33,100 bases of DNA from a virus (IMGVR_UViG_3300017917_001862:1-33100); one strand, 5' to 3'. Numbered from the stretch's first letter, positions 21,994 to 31,041 are shown. Numbers and translations are program-made. The notes: generated by a model not told the origin, from the sequence alone.

Positions 21994-22448
21994 ATATTAT
22001 TTAGCGCACTCTCAGCCTCGGCCTTAGTTTTATACGGACCGGTAAACCCGTAACGCTGAATAAAGATGTATTTAGGGCAAAATGTGACTTTCTTTTCTTG
22101 TCCTTGTTCTAGTATAAACCATCCTGCGGCATAATAACATTTGCTTTTTGCTGTCTTAGTGAACAAATGTAATTTGCGCTTGATGTCCAACATGCTGTTG
22201 TATACCCTAGATGTTGTAGGATATTCATTGAACGGCGTTTGCTTTTTGGGTTTTATTGAAACGTTCTCAAACTTAATGTTTGTGATGCGTTCGATTGATT
22301 TTGTGTTTTTGTAGTGTGTTTTACTACCGTTAAGTTTAACTTCAAATCCAGATCCGTCCGCTAATACGTTACCGACTTTTTCGTTACCGTCAGTGACGAT
22401 CCAAAATTGATTTTTAACTACCGGTTTTGCTATGAGTGTCTTGTTCAT
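21990..22448 (-). CDS. hypothetical phage protein (152 aa)
   Basis: MNKTLIAKPVVKNQFWIVTD..., a start I associate with a common hypothetical protein of large aquatic phages. A beta-rich N-terminal half is followed by TSRVYNSMLDIKRKLHLFTK and KSKCYYAAGWFILEQGQ; the end reads GPYKTKAEAESALNNI. A second ATG three bases upstream sits against GGAAG, so the start may shift by one residue. Function unknown. Confidence 0.7.
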   Translation of the reverse strand: MNKTLIAKPVVKNQFWIVTDGNEKVGNVLADGSGFEVKLNGSKTHYKNTKSIERITNIKFENVSIKPKKQTPFNEYPTTSRVYNSMLDIKRKLHLFTKTAKSKCYYAAGWFILEQGQEKKVTFCPKYIFIQRYGFTGPYKTKAEAESALNNI

Positions 22449-22746
22449 CATCTTCCTTTAATAACCATCCATGTTGTAAAATTTTATGTAACCAACTGAA
22501 TACAGGGTATTGATATTCCAATCTCCATGTACCATTTTCTTTTTTGGCTATCTTTGCTAATTGATTTTTTCCTAATCCATACATGCTAATCGACTGAACA
22601 GTAAAATCATTTCCTGTTATGGTTATAATATTTTTACCTTTTACACATTCAACTGTTACAAGGTCATTATAATCTATAACTACCCCATTGTGTTCAACAA
22701 TAACCGATCCATTAGCAGTAATATCAAATTCTATTATATTTTGCAT
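22414..22746 (-). CDS. hypothetical beta-rich protein (110 aa)
   Basis: From the ATG at 22744-22746: MQNIIEFDITANGSVIVEHN..., a series of short strands, then a helix-turn part (YPVFSWLHKILQHGWLLKED). It overlaps the end of the radical-SAM gene by 23 bases and the next gene by 35. Codon use is AT-rich like the radical-SAM pair, so it may have arrived with them. Function unknown. Confidence 0.6.
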   Translation of the reverse strand: MQNIIEFDITANGSVIVEHNGVVIDYNDLVTVECVKGKNIITITGNDFTVQSISMYGLGKNQLAKIAKKENGTWRLEYQYPVFSWLHKILQHGWLLKEDDEQDTHSKTGS

Positions 22747-24001
22747 AAAAATCAACTAAATCGGGATAAACATCTTTGAATTTCAATTTAGACAATTTAT
22801 CGAAAATTTTGTTGTGTTGAATAAATTTTTCTCTTAAATCCTCTATATCATCTGGCTCTTTTTCTTCCAATAGTATCATAATGGACTTGATATGATTTTC
22901 TATAGCTTTTGTTTCATGTCTCACAAGATTTAAATAATTAGTTTGGTTTTCCGTTTGTTCCAATATAGATGCATATTTATTCTTGAATTTTTTACTTATT
23001 TTTTGTTTTAATTCTTTGGGCAATACATTTATTTTTAAAAAATCAGGGTTAGACAAAAAATTACTATCTATTGGAATTTTATTTTCTAATGCAAAATCAA
23101 TGATGGTATCGTAATGTTGAATACTAAGTGCCTGCGGTACTGTCCTTAAAACAATTCTAGTGTTATCATGGATATTATTGATAAAAGACAGAATGTTATT
23201 TTTAATAAGTTGAAAGTTGCTTCCGGTTCTAATATAATCGTTGGATGTGTGAAAATTTTCTGCGCTAATCTCAATATGAACTGATTTAAATAATTTAAAT
23301 TTATCCAATAAATCCTTATTATATATAGATCCATTAGTTACGAAAGTAAGATGAAAATCGGTTCTATTAATATCAACACACCAATTAATAAATTCAAAGA
23401 ATTTTTTATGGTAAAGAGGTTCTCCGCCCATAAAGTGTATGGATAATAATTGATTGCTGTTTTTAACAATATCTAAAAATTGCAGCCATTTCTTTTCGTC
23501 ATTTGTCCAATCAATTAAGGTATTGTTATCATCTATCAACTTTAATTTAATGTAATTGCTTTTTAATTGGCTACTGAATTCCGGAAAGCACATTCTACAG
23601 CTAAAATTGCAGAGGTTACTTAATGTGACATGTAAGAAAGCAGGATACATATATTCTGTTTTACCTGATAGTCTAGAATAACACGGACTTTGTTTTAACT
23701 GTTCGTCCATGTAATCACCGCCAAATATTGCACCTTGAATATTTCTTCTGTTGCGAAAACTAATAATATTTTGTTTTTCTATGTTGTAGCAGTTTACACA
23801 CCCTTCAACTTCATGCCCTGACTTTATTTGTTCTCTTACTTTTTTGGGTAACGGTCCTTTATTAAACCATTCAATCAATGATAGTTCAGATGTTTCCCAT
23901 GTATCTTTTTTAGCACCGTGGCAATATGTCATGCTACCATCAGCATTGATTCTCATTTCATACCACGGCGATATGCAAGTAACGTTATTATTTGGAAACA
24001 T
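22724..24001 (-). CDS. radical SAM protein with N-terminal twitch-like cluster domain
   Basis: 425 residues from the ATG at 23999-24001. The radical-SAM motif CxxxCxxC is CNFSCRMC (positions 131-138), which holds the 4Fe-4S cluster that cleaves S-adenosylmethionine. Before it, Cys9, Cys27, Cys68 and Cys71 (CISPWYEMRINADGSMTYC and GCVNC) match the auxiliary-cluster layout of the N-terminal twitch radical-SAM family. HFMGGEPLYHKKFFEF follows, as in SPASM/twitch enzymes. These enzymes often modify peptides or sugars; the substrate is unknown. The start overlaps the previous radical-SAM gene by 14 bases. The region is visibly more AT-rich than its neighbours. Confidence 0.85.
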   Translation of the reverse strand: MFPNNNVTCISPWYEMRINADGSMTYCHGAKKDTWETSELSLIEWFNKGPLPKKVREQIKSGHEVEGCVNCYNIEKQNIISFRNRRNIQGAIFGGDYMDEQLKQSPCYSRLSGKTEYMYPAFLHVTLSNLCNFSCRMCFPEFSSQLKSNYIKLKLIDDNNTLIDWTNDEKKWLQFLDIVKNSNQLLSIHFMGGEPLYHKKFFEFINWCVDINRTDFHLTFVTNGSIYNKDLLDKFKLFKSVHIEISAENFHTSNDYIRTGSNFQLIKNNILSFINNIHDNTRIVLRTVPQALSIQHYDTIIDFALENKIPIDSNFLSNPDFLKINVLPKELKQKISKKFKNKYASILEQTENQTNYLNLVRHETKAIENHIKSIMILLEEKEPDDIEDLREKFIQHNKIFDKLSKLKFKDVYPDLVDFYAKYNRI

Positions 24002-25424
24002 CAAATAACATTCCTTTATAATTATCTATATATTCTGCCTTACGCATTTGTATTTGATGCCAATCTACATCTTTGAATTTGGTATTTGAAATGTATTCTT
24101 CTGAGTATCCCAGATTCTTTAATGACATTCCAATTTGCTTAGACAAATATATTCTATCCTGTTGCGCTATTTTATTAAAATCAGTAGCCAACTGTTCAAC
24201 TTGGTTATATGTAGTGTAATCATTTTTCCAATTAATTGTATCGGATATGTTGGTCGTACCCATATCTACATAACCATAATCTGTATAGTTTTTTCCCAAT
24301 TCACTGTTAAAGGCAACTCTTTCATTCTTATACAATCTCAATCCATGAAATATAAAACTATGTAATGGTATAGTTTCATCCATTAATTGATTGAATGTGT
24401 AATGCATCGAGTCCACAGATTCCTCGGGTAGTCCTAATATAAAACTACCATGTAACATCACTTCATTTTGAAAACGGTTTCTGATTTTCTCTATTGTTTT
24501 AATTTGTTTATCTCTATCAAAACCTTTACCGATAATCAATCCTGTACGTTTGTTTAGTGTTTCTATACCGAAATACATTCCACGTAGACCGATATCATAC
24601 AGTTTATCTATTAGGTCGTTGTTTTGTGCTATTAAATCTAATCTGGTATAGGCCCAGAACTTAGGCCTAAACGATAATCTTTTTATAGTTTCATGCAATA
24701 TGTTTAGTTTGTATTCATTGTCATTGAATGTATCATCGAGGATATAAAAATCTTGTATACCAAATCTATCATAACTTGATTGCAATTCATTGTATAGATT
24801 ATCTGTGTGTCGTATAAAATCTAAATTCTGTTTGCCATTTAACGGGTAACTGCAAAACTTGCATTTGAATATACACCCTCGGGCGATTTCTATCGGTAAT
24901 ACTCTTGCGCCACCAACATCTAAATTAGTCCATTCAAAAGTGCTATTGACAAAATCATACTCAGAGTTTTGCCTGCCGTCAATAATATTGACTCCGTAAA
25001 TGTTTTTGTATGCGTTTAGTGGGCTATTAAATTTTAAATGATTAGCCAGTTGAATAATACTAGTTTCACCGTAACTGATAATACTGTAATCAATGTTTTT
25101 ATTATTGATATTTGCGTTGGCTTTTGTTCCGCCTAAAACAATCTTACAGTTTGGATTTATAGACTTGATATAATCTACTAATTCAGATTCATAGCTTACA
25201 AGTCCAGGCATAAAAGTATTACTGAACCCTACAAATAATGTGTTACTGTTTAAATAAAGGTCAACAACTTTCTTGGTATCATTTAACGATAATGAATGTA
25301 GGTGATCCACGACCAAGCAAGTATATCCCTGCTGTCGTAGAGTGTTTGCTATTTTATAAGCACCTATCGCTTTATATACTGTAACAGTGTCAACTACATC
25401 AGTAAATATTATCGCATCATACAT
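23988..25424 (-). CDS. B12-binding-domain-type radical SAM protein
   Basis: 478 residues. The N-terminal 150 residues look like the cobalamin-binding fold of this enzyme class (KIANTLRQQGYTCLVVDHL, then NCKIVLGGTKANAN and YSIISYGETSIIQLANHL), but the usual DxHxxG cobalamin-ligand motif is not visible. The radical-SAM motif is CIFKCKFC (Cys184, 188, 191) in ARGCIFKCKFCSYP; further marks are FYILDDTFNDN and GMYFGIETLNKRTG. Related enzymes carry out methylation and ring chemistry in natural-product or lipid pathways. TAATG overlap with the upstream gene and a 14-base overlap with the second radical-SAM gene show co-expression. Confidence 0.85.
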   Translation of the reverse strand: MYDAIIFTDVVDTVTVYKAIGAYKIANTLRQQGYTCLVVDHLHSLSLNDTKKVVDLYLNSNTLFVGFSNTFMPGLVSYESELVDYIKSINPNCKIVLGGTKANANINNKNIDYSIISYGETSIIQLANHLKFNSPLNAYKNIYGVNIIDGRQNSEYDFVNSTFEWTNLDVGGARVLPIEIARGCIFKCKFCSYPLNGKQNLDFIRHTDNLYNELQSSYDRFGIQDFYILDDTFNDNEYKLNILHETIKRLSFRPKFWAYTRLDLIAQNNDLIDKLYDIGLRGMYFGIETLNKRTGLIIGKGFDRDKQIKTIEKIRNRFQNEVMLHGSFILGLPEESVDSMHYTFNQLMDETIPLHSFIFHGLRLYKNERVAFNSELGKNYTDYGYVDMGTTNISDTINWKNDYTTYNQVEQLATDFNKIAQQDRIYLSKQIGMSLKNLGYSEEYISNTKFKDVDWHQIQMRKAEYIDNYKGMLFDVSK

Positions 25425-25675
25425 TAACTATCCATATTGACTAATCTTTTTACATTCTTATGTGTGGTCACAAGAACAGTACGGTATTCTCCGTCAATCT
25501 TTAATGGCAAGTCAAGTAGAATGTGAAGTTCAGGACCTCGTAGTTCGCTAATTACTGTGTCATTACCGACACTTCCAACCCAGCGAATCTTTCCGTACAT
25601 ACCTGTTACACGTGCCATAAACTCGTATTTAGGCTGATAGCGATTCTTTTCAAAATATTCAGCTAGACTTGCCAT
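25424..25675 (-). CDS. hypothetical protein (83 aa)
   Basis: MASLAEYFEKNRYQPKYEFM..., a beta-rich small protein (RVTGMYGKIRWVGSVGNDTV, ELHILLDLPL). It precedes the radical-SAM pair with a TAATG overlap; GC content is like the normal phage genes, so the AT-rich insert seems to begin after it. Function unknown. Confidence 0.65.
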   Translation of the reverse strand: MASLAEYFEKNRYQPKYEFMARVTGMYGKIRWVGSVGNDTVISELRGPELHILLDLPLKIDGEYRTVLVTTHKNVKRLVNMDS

Positions 25676-25952
25676 TTGATTGCTCCAAATAGAACATACC
25701 CATTTTTACTAATGCTTCTGCATGTTCTTTGTCTTTGGGTACTACGACTGCATTACCCTCATATAAATCTTGTGCATCCTTCAACAATGGAGCAATGTCA
25801 TTGTCAAAAATCTGCTCCATTGTTTTGTATAGACCTTCTCTCTGAGATTGAGTCATTCCTGCAACCCAGGGAGGATCGTCCTCGCTTTTGTCAAGACCGT
25901 AATCATGCCTATATGTCATGCACATGTTTGTGATGATTTCATGCTTGTTCAT
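25659..25952 (-). CDS. hypothetical protein (97 aa)
   Basis: Start chosen at the ATG with AAGGAGC upstream (MNKHEIITNMCMTYRHDYGL). DDPPWVAGMTQSQREGLYKT is a recognisable surface of an otherwise helical protein. Overlaps the 83-aa gene by 17 bases. No family recognised. Confidence 0.65.
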   Translation of the reverse strand: MNKHEIITNMCMTYRHDYGLDKSEDDPPWVAGMTQSQREGLYKTMEQIFDNDIAPLLKDAQDLYEGNAVVVPKDKEHAEALVKMGMFYLEQSNGKSS

Positions 25953-26415
25953 TGTGCTCCTTTGTGAGTTCACACACTAACAAGAAATGCTCGTAGGCTT
26001 TTTTGACTGCTGGATTACTCAACAGTTTGTTTGCTTCTTCCTGCATAGCTTTGATACCTGCTTCGGCACAATCACGTAATGAGCCGTATGTCATCATGTT
26101 GCGCTGTGGGTCATCTTCTGGCATAGAAGCTAGAAACGCATCAAACAACTTACGCTGTTCAGGTGTGATGTTGTACTGTCTTGCTGGTCGCAATTCATTC
26201 GCTTTATGCATTGCTGTGCATATAGCATCCTCTGCTACACGACCTGCGGCAATCATAGGAGCGAGTGCAGGATCAATATTGTAGCGAGTACTCTTACCAC
26301 CGGGATAACTCATAATGATATGAGTACCTTTAGGCATGGCATCCAGTAAGTCACTGTCATATTCACGAACAGGCTTATAACGATTGCCAACTTTTTCGTA
26401 GAAAACTTTTTTCAT
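25939..26415 (-). CDS. hypothetical phage protein (158 aa)
   Basis: MKKVFYEKVGNRYKPVREYD..., with SYPGGKSTRYNIDPALAPMI near residues 36-55 and a helical C-terminal half. This kind of start recurs in hypothetical proteins of large aquatic phages. Overlaps both neighbours (14 and four bases). Function unknown. Confidence 0.7.
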   Translation of the reverse strand: MKKVFYEKVGNRYKPVREYDSDLLDAMPKGTHIIMSYPGGKSTRYNIDPALAPMIAAGRVAEDAICTAMHKANELRPARQYNITPEQRKLFDAFLASMPEDDPQRNMMTYGSLRDCAEAGIKAMQEEANKLLSNPAVKKAYEHFLLVCELTKEHNEQA

Positions 26416-26639
26416 TTCTGAAATTCTTCCCAGAACAATTCACTATCTTTGACATACGCAACAGGCTTGAGCCAACCATTATCAATACATTGTGCAATGA
26501 TTTGTTTGTATTCATGCGGAGCACTACGGCTAATTTCAAATCCTGCTCTGGGCATGACAGTAATACCATCACGTAGCATGAACCCCTTTTCACCTTTGCG
26601 AATAGTCCTAACAGTGGATTGTTCTACTTTAAATGTCAT
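26412..26639 (-). CDS. small hypothetical protein (75 aa)
   Basis: MTFKVEQSTVRTIRKGEKGF..., strand-rich start then helices, ending DSELFWEEFQK. ATGA overlaps with both neighbours. Function unknown. Confidence 0.65.
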   Translation of the reverse strand: MTFKVEQSTVRTIRKGEKGFMLRDGITVMPRAGFEISRSAPHEYKQIIAQCIDNGWLKPVAYVKDSELFWEEFQK

Positions 26640-26872
26640 CGCTTCAATTCTTCCAAAACTAATTGTTTCGCCCTAGAATCTAGTTCACGTTTTTGCTGTT
26701 CTAACATAAGAGGTGCAAATGTTTCAATGAATTTCATTATGGCTTCTTGTCCGCCCTCATTGAAATGATTATACTCACCTTTTCTACCAATGTTAGATTG
26801 GTAGTAACTATCCTTATCGTTTAACACGGCTAGGATTCCTGCATATAGTTGTTTTTGTAAAACGTTACTCAT
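26636..26872 (-). CDS. small helical protein (78 aa)
   Basis: I use the ATG at 26870-26872 (MSNVLQKQLYAGILAVLNDK) because GGAAAGG lies just upstream; the longer frame would overlap the exonuclease gene by 92 bases. It contains SNIGRKGEYNHFNEGGQEAI and a charged C-terminal helix. Function unknown. Confidence 0.65.
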   Translation of the reverse strand: MSNVLQKQLYAGILAVLNDKDSYYQSNIGRKGEYNHFNEGGQEAIMKFIETFAPLMLEQQKRELDSRAKQLVLEELKR

Positions 26873-27866
26873 GTACCTTTCCTTGATACGGGCTATTAAG
26901 CCACTTAGCATAAGTCTCAGCATTTTCAGAGATTTTATTAAGTTCATATTTGCCACAGAATTTCATAAAGTGAACACCAACTTGAGGGGTAGTTTTAACA
27001 CGCACACCCTCACGAATTACATTGTCAACCTTGACCTTAACGTCATCGGGTTGAGCAGTGAGGTCAATCAATGTACGATTACGTTCATAACAATCACGTA
27101 CACGCTGTTCAACACCCTCATGATCCATCCAGCGTTGCAACATTAGATTGTTCCATGTATAGCCTTGATTGTGACGGTCAGCAAACGCTTCAACAAGACC
27201 TACCTTGTTCTTGCTACCTTTCTCACGTACACCTGGGTATGCACTGAATACGTTGTCGGTTGCGTCACCGCGCATACATTTTTTGAATAGCAAATACTGA
27301 GGATCCTCAAGCAATTTGTGTTCCTTAGTTTTCTTGTCAATTACGGGCTTACCATTATCCTTGAAGTATCCCTGTAGTGTAATAAGTTCGTTGCTAACTC
27401 CATTGTACTGAAAAACATTTTCAGCAATAAGTTGCACGTAATCTGTGTCCGATGAAATGATGTAATGTTTGTCATCTGGATGTAAGTGAATAAAACGGGC
27501 AATAAGGTCGTCTGCCTCTGCGTTAGGTTCACGTAATACACTTACGTTGGTCTTCTCACGTAGAAACGTAGTAAACATTTCATACGTAGACCAGAACATT
27601 TTGTTTTCCTCGATATCTGCCTCAGTCATAACAGATTCATCAAGTTTACGATTAGCCTTGTATGGCTTATAGAAATCTTTGCGCCAACTGCGACCTTCTA
27701 GCATAAAGACAACGTGGTCAATTTTGTGATTACGTACAACTTGATTGACACTTGCCAATGTGAGGTGTAGTGCGAATGCTGCCTTTTCTTCCGGGTCGCT
27801 GTTACGACTTGCAACATGTCGGGCACGGAAAAAAGTATTGGCAGTGTCGATTAGTGCGTAGTTCAT
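26865..27866 (-). CDS. 5'-nuclease of the FEN/T4 RNase H family
   Basis: The 333-residue enzyme removes RNA primers and 5' flaps at replication forks. The metal-site acids are in place: Asp7 in ALIDTANTFFRARH, then the arch region EGRSWRKDFYKPYKANR, AEADD at 116-120, SSDTDYVQL at 138-146, and RGDATDN at 199-205 leading into the helix-hairpin-helix-type DNA contact region. This matches T4 RNase H and T5-type exonucleases in length. With the ligase it can finish Okazaki fragments. A perfect sigma70 promoter lies upstream (27899-27927). Confidence 0.9.
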   Translation of the reverse strand: MNYALIDTANTFFRARHVASRNSDPEEKAAFALHLTLASVNQVVRNHKIDHVVFMLEGRSWRKDFYKPYKANRKLDESVMTEADIEENKMFWSTYEMFTTFLREKTNVSVLREPNAEADDLIARFIHLHPDDKHYIISSDTDYVQLIAENVFQYNGVSNELITLQGYFKDNGKPVIDKKTKEHKLLEDPQYLLFKKCMRGDATDNVFSAYPGVREKGSKNKVGLVEAFADRHNQGYTWNNLMLQRWMDHEGVEQRVRDCYERNRTLIDLTAQPDDVKVKVDNVIREGVRVKTTPQVGVHFMKFCGKYELNKISENAETYAKWLNSPYQGKVHE

Positions 27867-27898
27867 GTGTACCTTATATAGTTGCAGATTATGCGTAT

Positions 27899-27927
27899 AT
27901 TATACGACTTTTTTGCATTTTTGTCAA
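27899..27927 (-). promoter_or_regulatory. sigma70-type promoter for the 5'-nuclease gene
   Basis: Minus strand TTGACA (27922-27927), 17-base spacer, TATAAT (27899-27904). Perfect hexamers; spacer differs from the conserved family. Confidence 0.8.
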
Positions 27928-28364
27928 GAAATAATCTCCAAAAAGTGTTCAGGATCATCTTTAATACTTTTGAAATAATTACTAGGTTCAAAGGGCAAGT
28001 GTTCCATTTTCACTCTGTAGATTTCCGGATACACTGCCTTGCAACGATCCTCAACAAAATCTACGACCTGATCCTTAGTAATGTTGTACTTTGGATCTAG
28101 CCATTCAAGTTTGTCTTTATACAACACAAGCCTTTTGTCGTTCCACTCATTTTTCAAATGGCGTTCTAACGCTGTAATTTGTGTGTAAGTACCGTAGTAA
28201 AGATGACTGAATACTTGTTTCTCTGCGCTAGGGTTACAATAGCCTTTACGCAAACGAGACTCTGCATTCATTGTGATTCCGAAACCTAACTTGCCATTAT
28301 GTGCAAGTTGAATCACGTAGAACCAACCACATTTATTTTGAAGATTTATTTTTCTTTTTTGCAT
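27924..28364 (-). CDS. GIY-YIG-like protein (146 aa)
   Basis: Start at ATG 28362-28364 (MQKRKINLQNKCGWFYVIQL). The stretch GWFYVIQLAHNGKLGFGITM followed by SRLRKGYC resembles the GIY-YIG core as seen in T5orf172/MUG113-like proteins (FYVI...KLGFGIT...RL). A Glu within ALERHLKNEW could complete the site. Such domains cut DNA or act in repair and homing. The start overlaps the upstream gene by 32 bases. Homing is not supported, as no intron is seen. Confidence 0.55.
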   Translation of the reverse strand: MQKRKINLQNKCGWFYVIQLAHNGKLGFGITMNAESRLRKGYCNPSAEKQVFSHLYYGTYTQITALERHLKNEWNDKRLVLYKDKLEWLDPKYNITKDQVVDFVEDRCKAVYPEIYRVKMEHLPFEPSNYFKSIKDDPEHFLEIIS

Positions 28365-29544
28365 TTTTGATGATGTCCTTGATATCAGAATCCAATTCAT
28401 CATAGATATCGAAACCATTTTGGTTGTAGTCGTTTACATCACCGGTAAGATAATATGTACCACCTACGTCACGGTAAATTTTCATAACAACAGCCAAAGC
28501 CGCATTATGCGGACAAGAAGGAACGTTCTTTAAATTAGGATGTGCTTTTTTAAAATACTTTGTGTAAGCACGTTCGGTTACAGTTCTTAGTGTACTAAGG
28601 TCTGTAAAACATTCAAAGATAGTAGCGTTGAACTCATTCAAAAACTTATTCCAGTCTTTGCCTGTAACAGGGAAATTGTTAACTTGCATGTGTTCAATTA
28701 AGTTACCATACAAACCCCAGGTAGCTGAATCGATAAGTGTACCATGCCAATACTTTTTATGAGTAGCTAGAATGAATTCAAGTGTATCGTGGCTCCAATC
28801 ATAAATCACATCTACACGGGGAAGTGTACCTGCTTTACCGAAGTCAGGGTGTTTAGATGGCAGTGGAATAGCTTCGTATTTTTCACAAATAGTTTGGCGT
28901 GCTTCTGCATCTTCATACTCTTTACTCTTGGAAGGGTTGTTGTACTGACGTACCGCGGCAACTTTAATACGATGAGGATCGTAGGGTTCCCATTTCTTTT
29001 GGCCTTTACCGTTACGATGTAACGCAGCCTCAGGAGTAAAACTAGGATGAGGTTCGTCAACTACGAACATAGGGAATTGAAATTGTTCCCACTTAGCAGG
29101 ATCGTTGCCCCATAGTCCATGTTTGGCAAGTAGACCAACGATGCTGATACCGTGTTGTGTATCAAAGCAAGACAACGAACCATCTTTTTGTTGTGTTGCA
29201 AAAACAGGGGACAATAAGCGAGGGTCTAGCTTAGTGAGAATGTCAGTATAACAGTGATTGGTATCTAATAGTCGCTGTGTAATTTCGTTGAAAGTAACAG
29301 TGCCAATAGGGGCGTTTTTGATTGTACCAATCAGAGCAGGATCAAATTTACTTTTATTTGCTTTTAATCCGTTAACGTACAACATGATATTGTCATTCTG
29401 TTCTAGTTCGGAAACAGACTGAGCCAATGTCTTTACAGTTGGGTTGGCTAACTTATTAGGATCAAGCGGATTGCGAATCTTAGAGATATCAACCTTTTGA
29501 CCTTTTGGCACCCTTGTAAAGGGAAAAGTTTTAGATGCCGCCAT
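28333..29544 (-). CDS. hypothetical protein with weak ParB-like motif (403 aa)
   Basis: A large soluble protein. Residues about 113-137 (SPVFATQQKDGSLSCFDTQH, then GISIVGLLAKHG) resemble the strand-helix of ParB/sulfiredoxin-fold proteins (DGxHR), with the Arg replaced by Gly. A positively charged middle (GKGQKKWEPYDPHRIKVAAV) and a Lys-rich C-terminal tail follow. I know no function. It has its own promoter (29576-29604) and is probably abundant or early. Treat the ParB link as tentative. Confidence 0.6.
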   Translation of the reverse strand: MAASKTFPFTRVPKGQKVDISKIRNPLDPNKLANPTVKTLAQSVSELEQNDNIMLYVNGLKANKSKFDPALIGTIKNAPIGTVTFNEITQRLLDTNHCYTDILTKLDPRLLSPVFATQQKDGSLSCFDTQHGISIVGLLAKHGLWGNDPAKWEQFQFPMFVVDEPHPSFTPEAALHRNGKGQKKWEPYDPHRIKVAAVRQYNNPSKSKEYEDAEARQTICEKYEAIPLPSKHPDFGKAGTLPRVDVIYDWSHDTLEFILATHKKYWHGTLIDSATWGLYGNLIEHMQVNNFPVTGKDWNKFLNEFNATIFECFTDLSTLRTVTERAYTKYFKKAHPNLKNVPSCPHNAALAVVMKIYRDVGGTYYLTGDVNDYNQNGFDIYDELDSDIKDIIKNAKKKNKSSK

Positions 29545-29575
29545 TTATTATTCCTAAAGAGTTGTTAAAAATGTT

Positions 29576-29604
29576 ATTGTAAACCCAAAAGGGAAAAAAG
29601 TCAA
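29576..29604 (-). promoter_or_regulatory. sigma70-type promoter for the 403-aa gene
   Basis: Minus strand TTGACT (29599-29604), 17-base spacer, TACAAT (29576-29581). One mismatch per hexamer. Overlaps the end of the upstream gene. Confidence 0.7.
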
Positions 29605-30023
29605 CTAACTTCTGTACGACCATTGCCCAAATCTTTAGTAACTACGTTACGCATATCACGGTTACTGGGATCGGCTTGTACTTGTTCGTACATTTCTAAT
29701 GCAATATTCTTGCAGACAGATTGGAACCAGCGATCCACGATAACTGTATCGGGTTCATCCTCACGCATCTTGTAACCCGCTTTGATTAAATTAATAACAA
29801 ACTTGTCATTCCAATCTAATTCGAACTCACCATTGTGAATGTCGTTAGGATCAACTGCCATTTTAATGACGTTGACATATGGCTCCCCTGCCATAGTAGC
29901 TTTTTCTTTATCAGACAATGCTACTTTAGGCTCCTTAGGTTTGCGTGGCTTCTTTTCCTTCTTAGGAGTTTCTACCTTAGTAGGTTCTGGCTTCTTGCCA
30001 AATAATTTATCAAACAGTCCCAT
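29601..30023 (-). CDS. hypothetical protein with amphipathic start (140 aa)
   Basis: MGLFDKLFGKKPEPTKVETP starts with a short amphipathic helix, then a Lys/Pro/Glu-rich linker (to about residue 40), then a folded domain with FELDWNDKFVINLIKAGYKM and DTVIVDRWFQSVCKN. The plan suggests membrane attachment plus a small C-terminal domain. Overlaps the uvdE stop by 14 bases. Function unknown. Confidence 0.65.
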   Translation of the reverse strand: MGLFDKLFGKKPEPTKVETPKKEKKPRKPKEPKVALSDKEKATMAGEPYVNVIKMAVDPNDIHNGEFELDWNDKFVINLIKAGYKMREDEPDTVIVDRWFQSVCKNIALEMYEQVQADPSNRDMRNVVTKDLGNGRTEVS

Positions 30024-31041
30024 TTATATATTCCTCGTATAGTTTTGCGACAGCAAGGTTCTTAGCCTTAGATTCGCACATAATATCGAATTTATCATAG
30101 AATGTCATTGCCCAATCATTAACAGCACGATTCCAATAGTAGTCACTGTGGGCACGTAGTTTCTGTTTATTAAAGCCTTGACCAATCAATACATCCCTAT
30201 CAGGAAGAGTATTAGCACAGTGACCCACCAAACAATCTTCCCTACTGACACTATAATGCATAGTAGGGCGAATACCGCGCCAAGAGTCAATAACCCGTTG
30301 AACACGTTGATCGGTGACAGCCAGGTACTCTCCTTCTCTGACCCAGTGGTGGTGAATGTCCAGTACAATAGGAACAATATCAGATAGAGTAAGGCAATCA
30401 TCAAGTCCATAACTGATTTCTTCGTTCTCGATAGTCAGACAATTGCGAGCCTCAGGGCTTAGACGATTGTATGCTTTGCGAATACCTTCGGGACCTTGAC
30501 GGCCACTGATGTGTACGTTAATCTTCATGTCCTGAAATGTCTTGCCATAACCCATCCAACGTGCCATGTCAACGTGATATTCGAATTCTTCGATACTCTT
30601 ATTTACTACCTCAGGTCTGTCGCTTGCAAGAACTACGAATTGGTCAGGATGAAAACTTAGACGCACATTGTTAGCACGTGCAGTTTCACCGATAGGAGCC
30701 ATCCAACGTTCCAAGCTAGCTTGAACATCGGGTCGTTGCCAAAAGTCAGTGTAGTCCTCATGCGTATAGAAAGATAGCATGTCACTTGTGATACGTAACA
30801 TACGCAGAGGTTCGGGTAGGCTTGCTACCTTTTTGACTAGGTTGTGCGTATTCAAAATGTTGGTCTTAGCAACATCAATGATTTTGTCCTCTACCGCTTG
30901 TCGGTTATTGCGTTTTGCCCACGCCATAGTGGTGCCGCCAGTGTTAAGACCTTCGACTGACGAAATCTCGCCTTTCTTGTTAATTTCAGCGAATTTACAA
31001 GCAAAACCGATACGTTTAGTATTAAGATTGAAAGAGTGCAT
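30010..31041 (-). CDS. uvdE: UV damage endonuclease (UvdE/UvsE family)
   Basis: The 343-residue enzyme nicks DNA 5' of UV photoproducts, an alternative excision-repair route. Family marks: RIGFACKFAE at the start, LRMLRITSDMLSFYTHE near residues 79-95, NNVRLSFHPDQFVVLAS near 124-140, KINVHISGRQG near 173-183, TIENEE and VLDIHHHWV. These fit the TIM-barrel metal ligands (His, Glu, Asp). Length is typical of the family. It would help the phage survive sunlight in surface water. A promoter lies at 31072-31100. The ribosome-binding site is weak. Confidence 0.93.
   Translation of the reverse strand: MHSFNLNTKRIGFACKFAEINKKGEISSVEGLNTGGTTMAWAKRNNRQAVEDKIIDVAKTNILNTHNLVKKVASLPEPLRMLRITSDMLSFYTHEDYTDFWQRPDVQASLERWMAPIGETARANNVRLSFHPDQFVVLASDRPEVVNKSIEEFEYHVDMARWMGYGKTFQDMKINVHISGRQGPEGIRKAYNRLSPEARNCLTIENEEISYGLDDCLTLSDIVPIVLDIHHHWVREGEYLAVTDQRVQRVIDSWRGIRPTMHYSVSREDCLVGHCANTLPDRDVLIGQGFNKQKLRAHSDYYWNRAVNDWAMTFYDKFDIMCESKAKNLAVAKLYEEYINGTV

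Noticed and set aside
26873-26956. Longer start for the 78-aa gene
   Set aside because: It would lie inside the exonuclease gene for 92 bases, and a good ribosome-binding site precedes the later ATG.
27924-28364. GIY-YIG-like gene as a homing endonuclease inside an intron
   Set aside because: The neighbouring genes are intact and no split gene or intron-like structure is visible.
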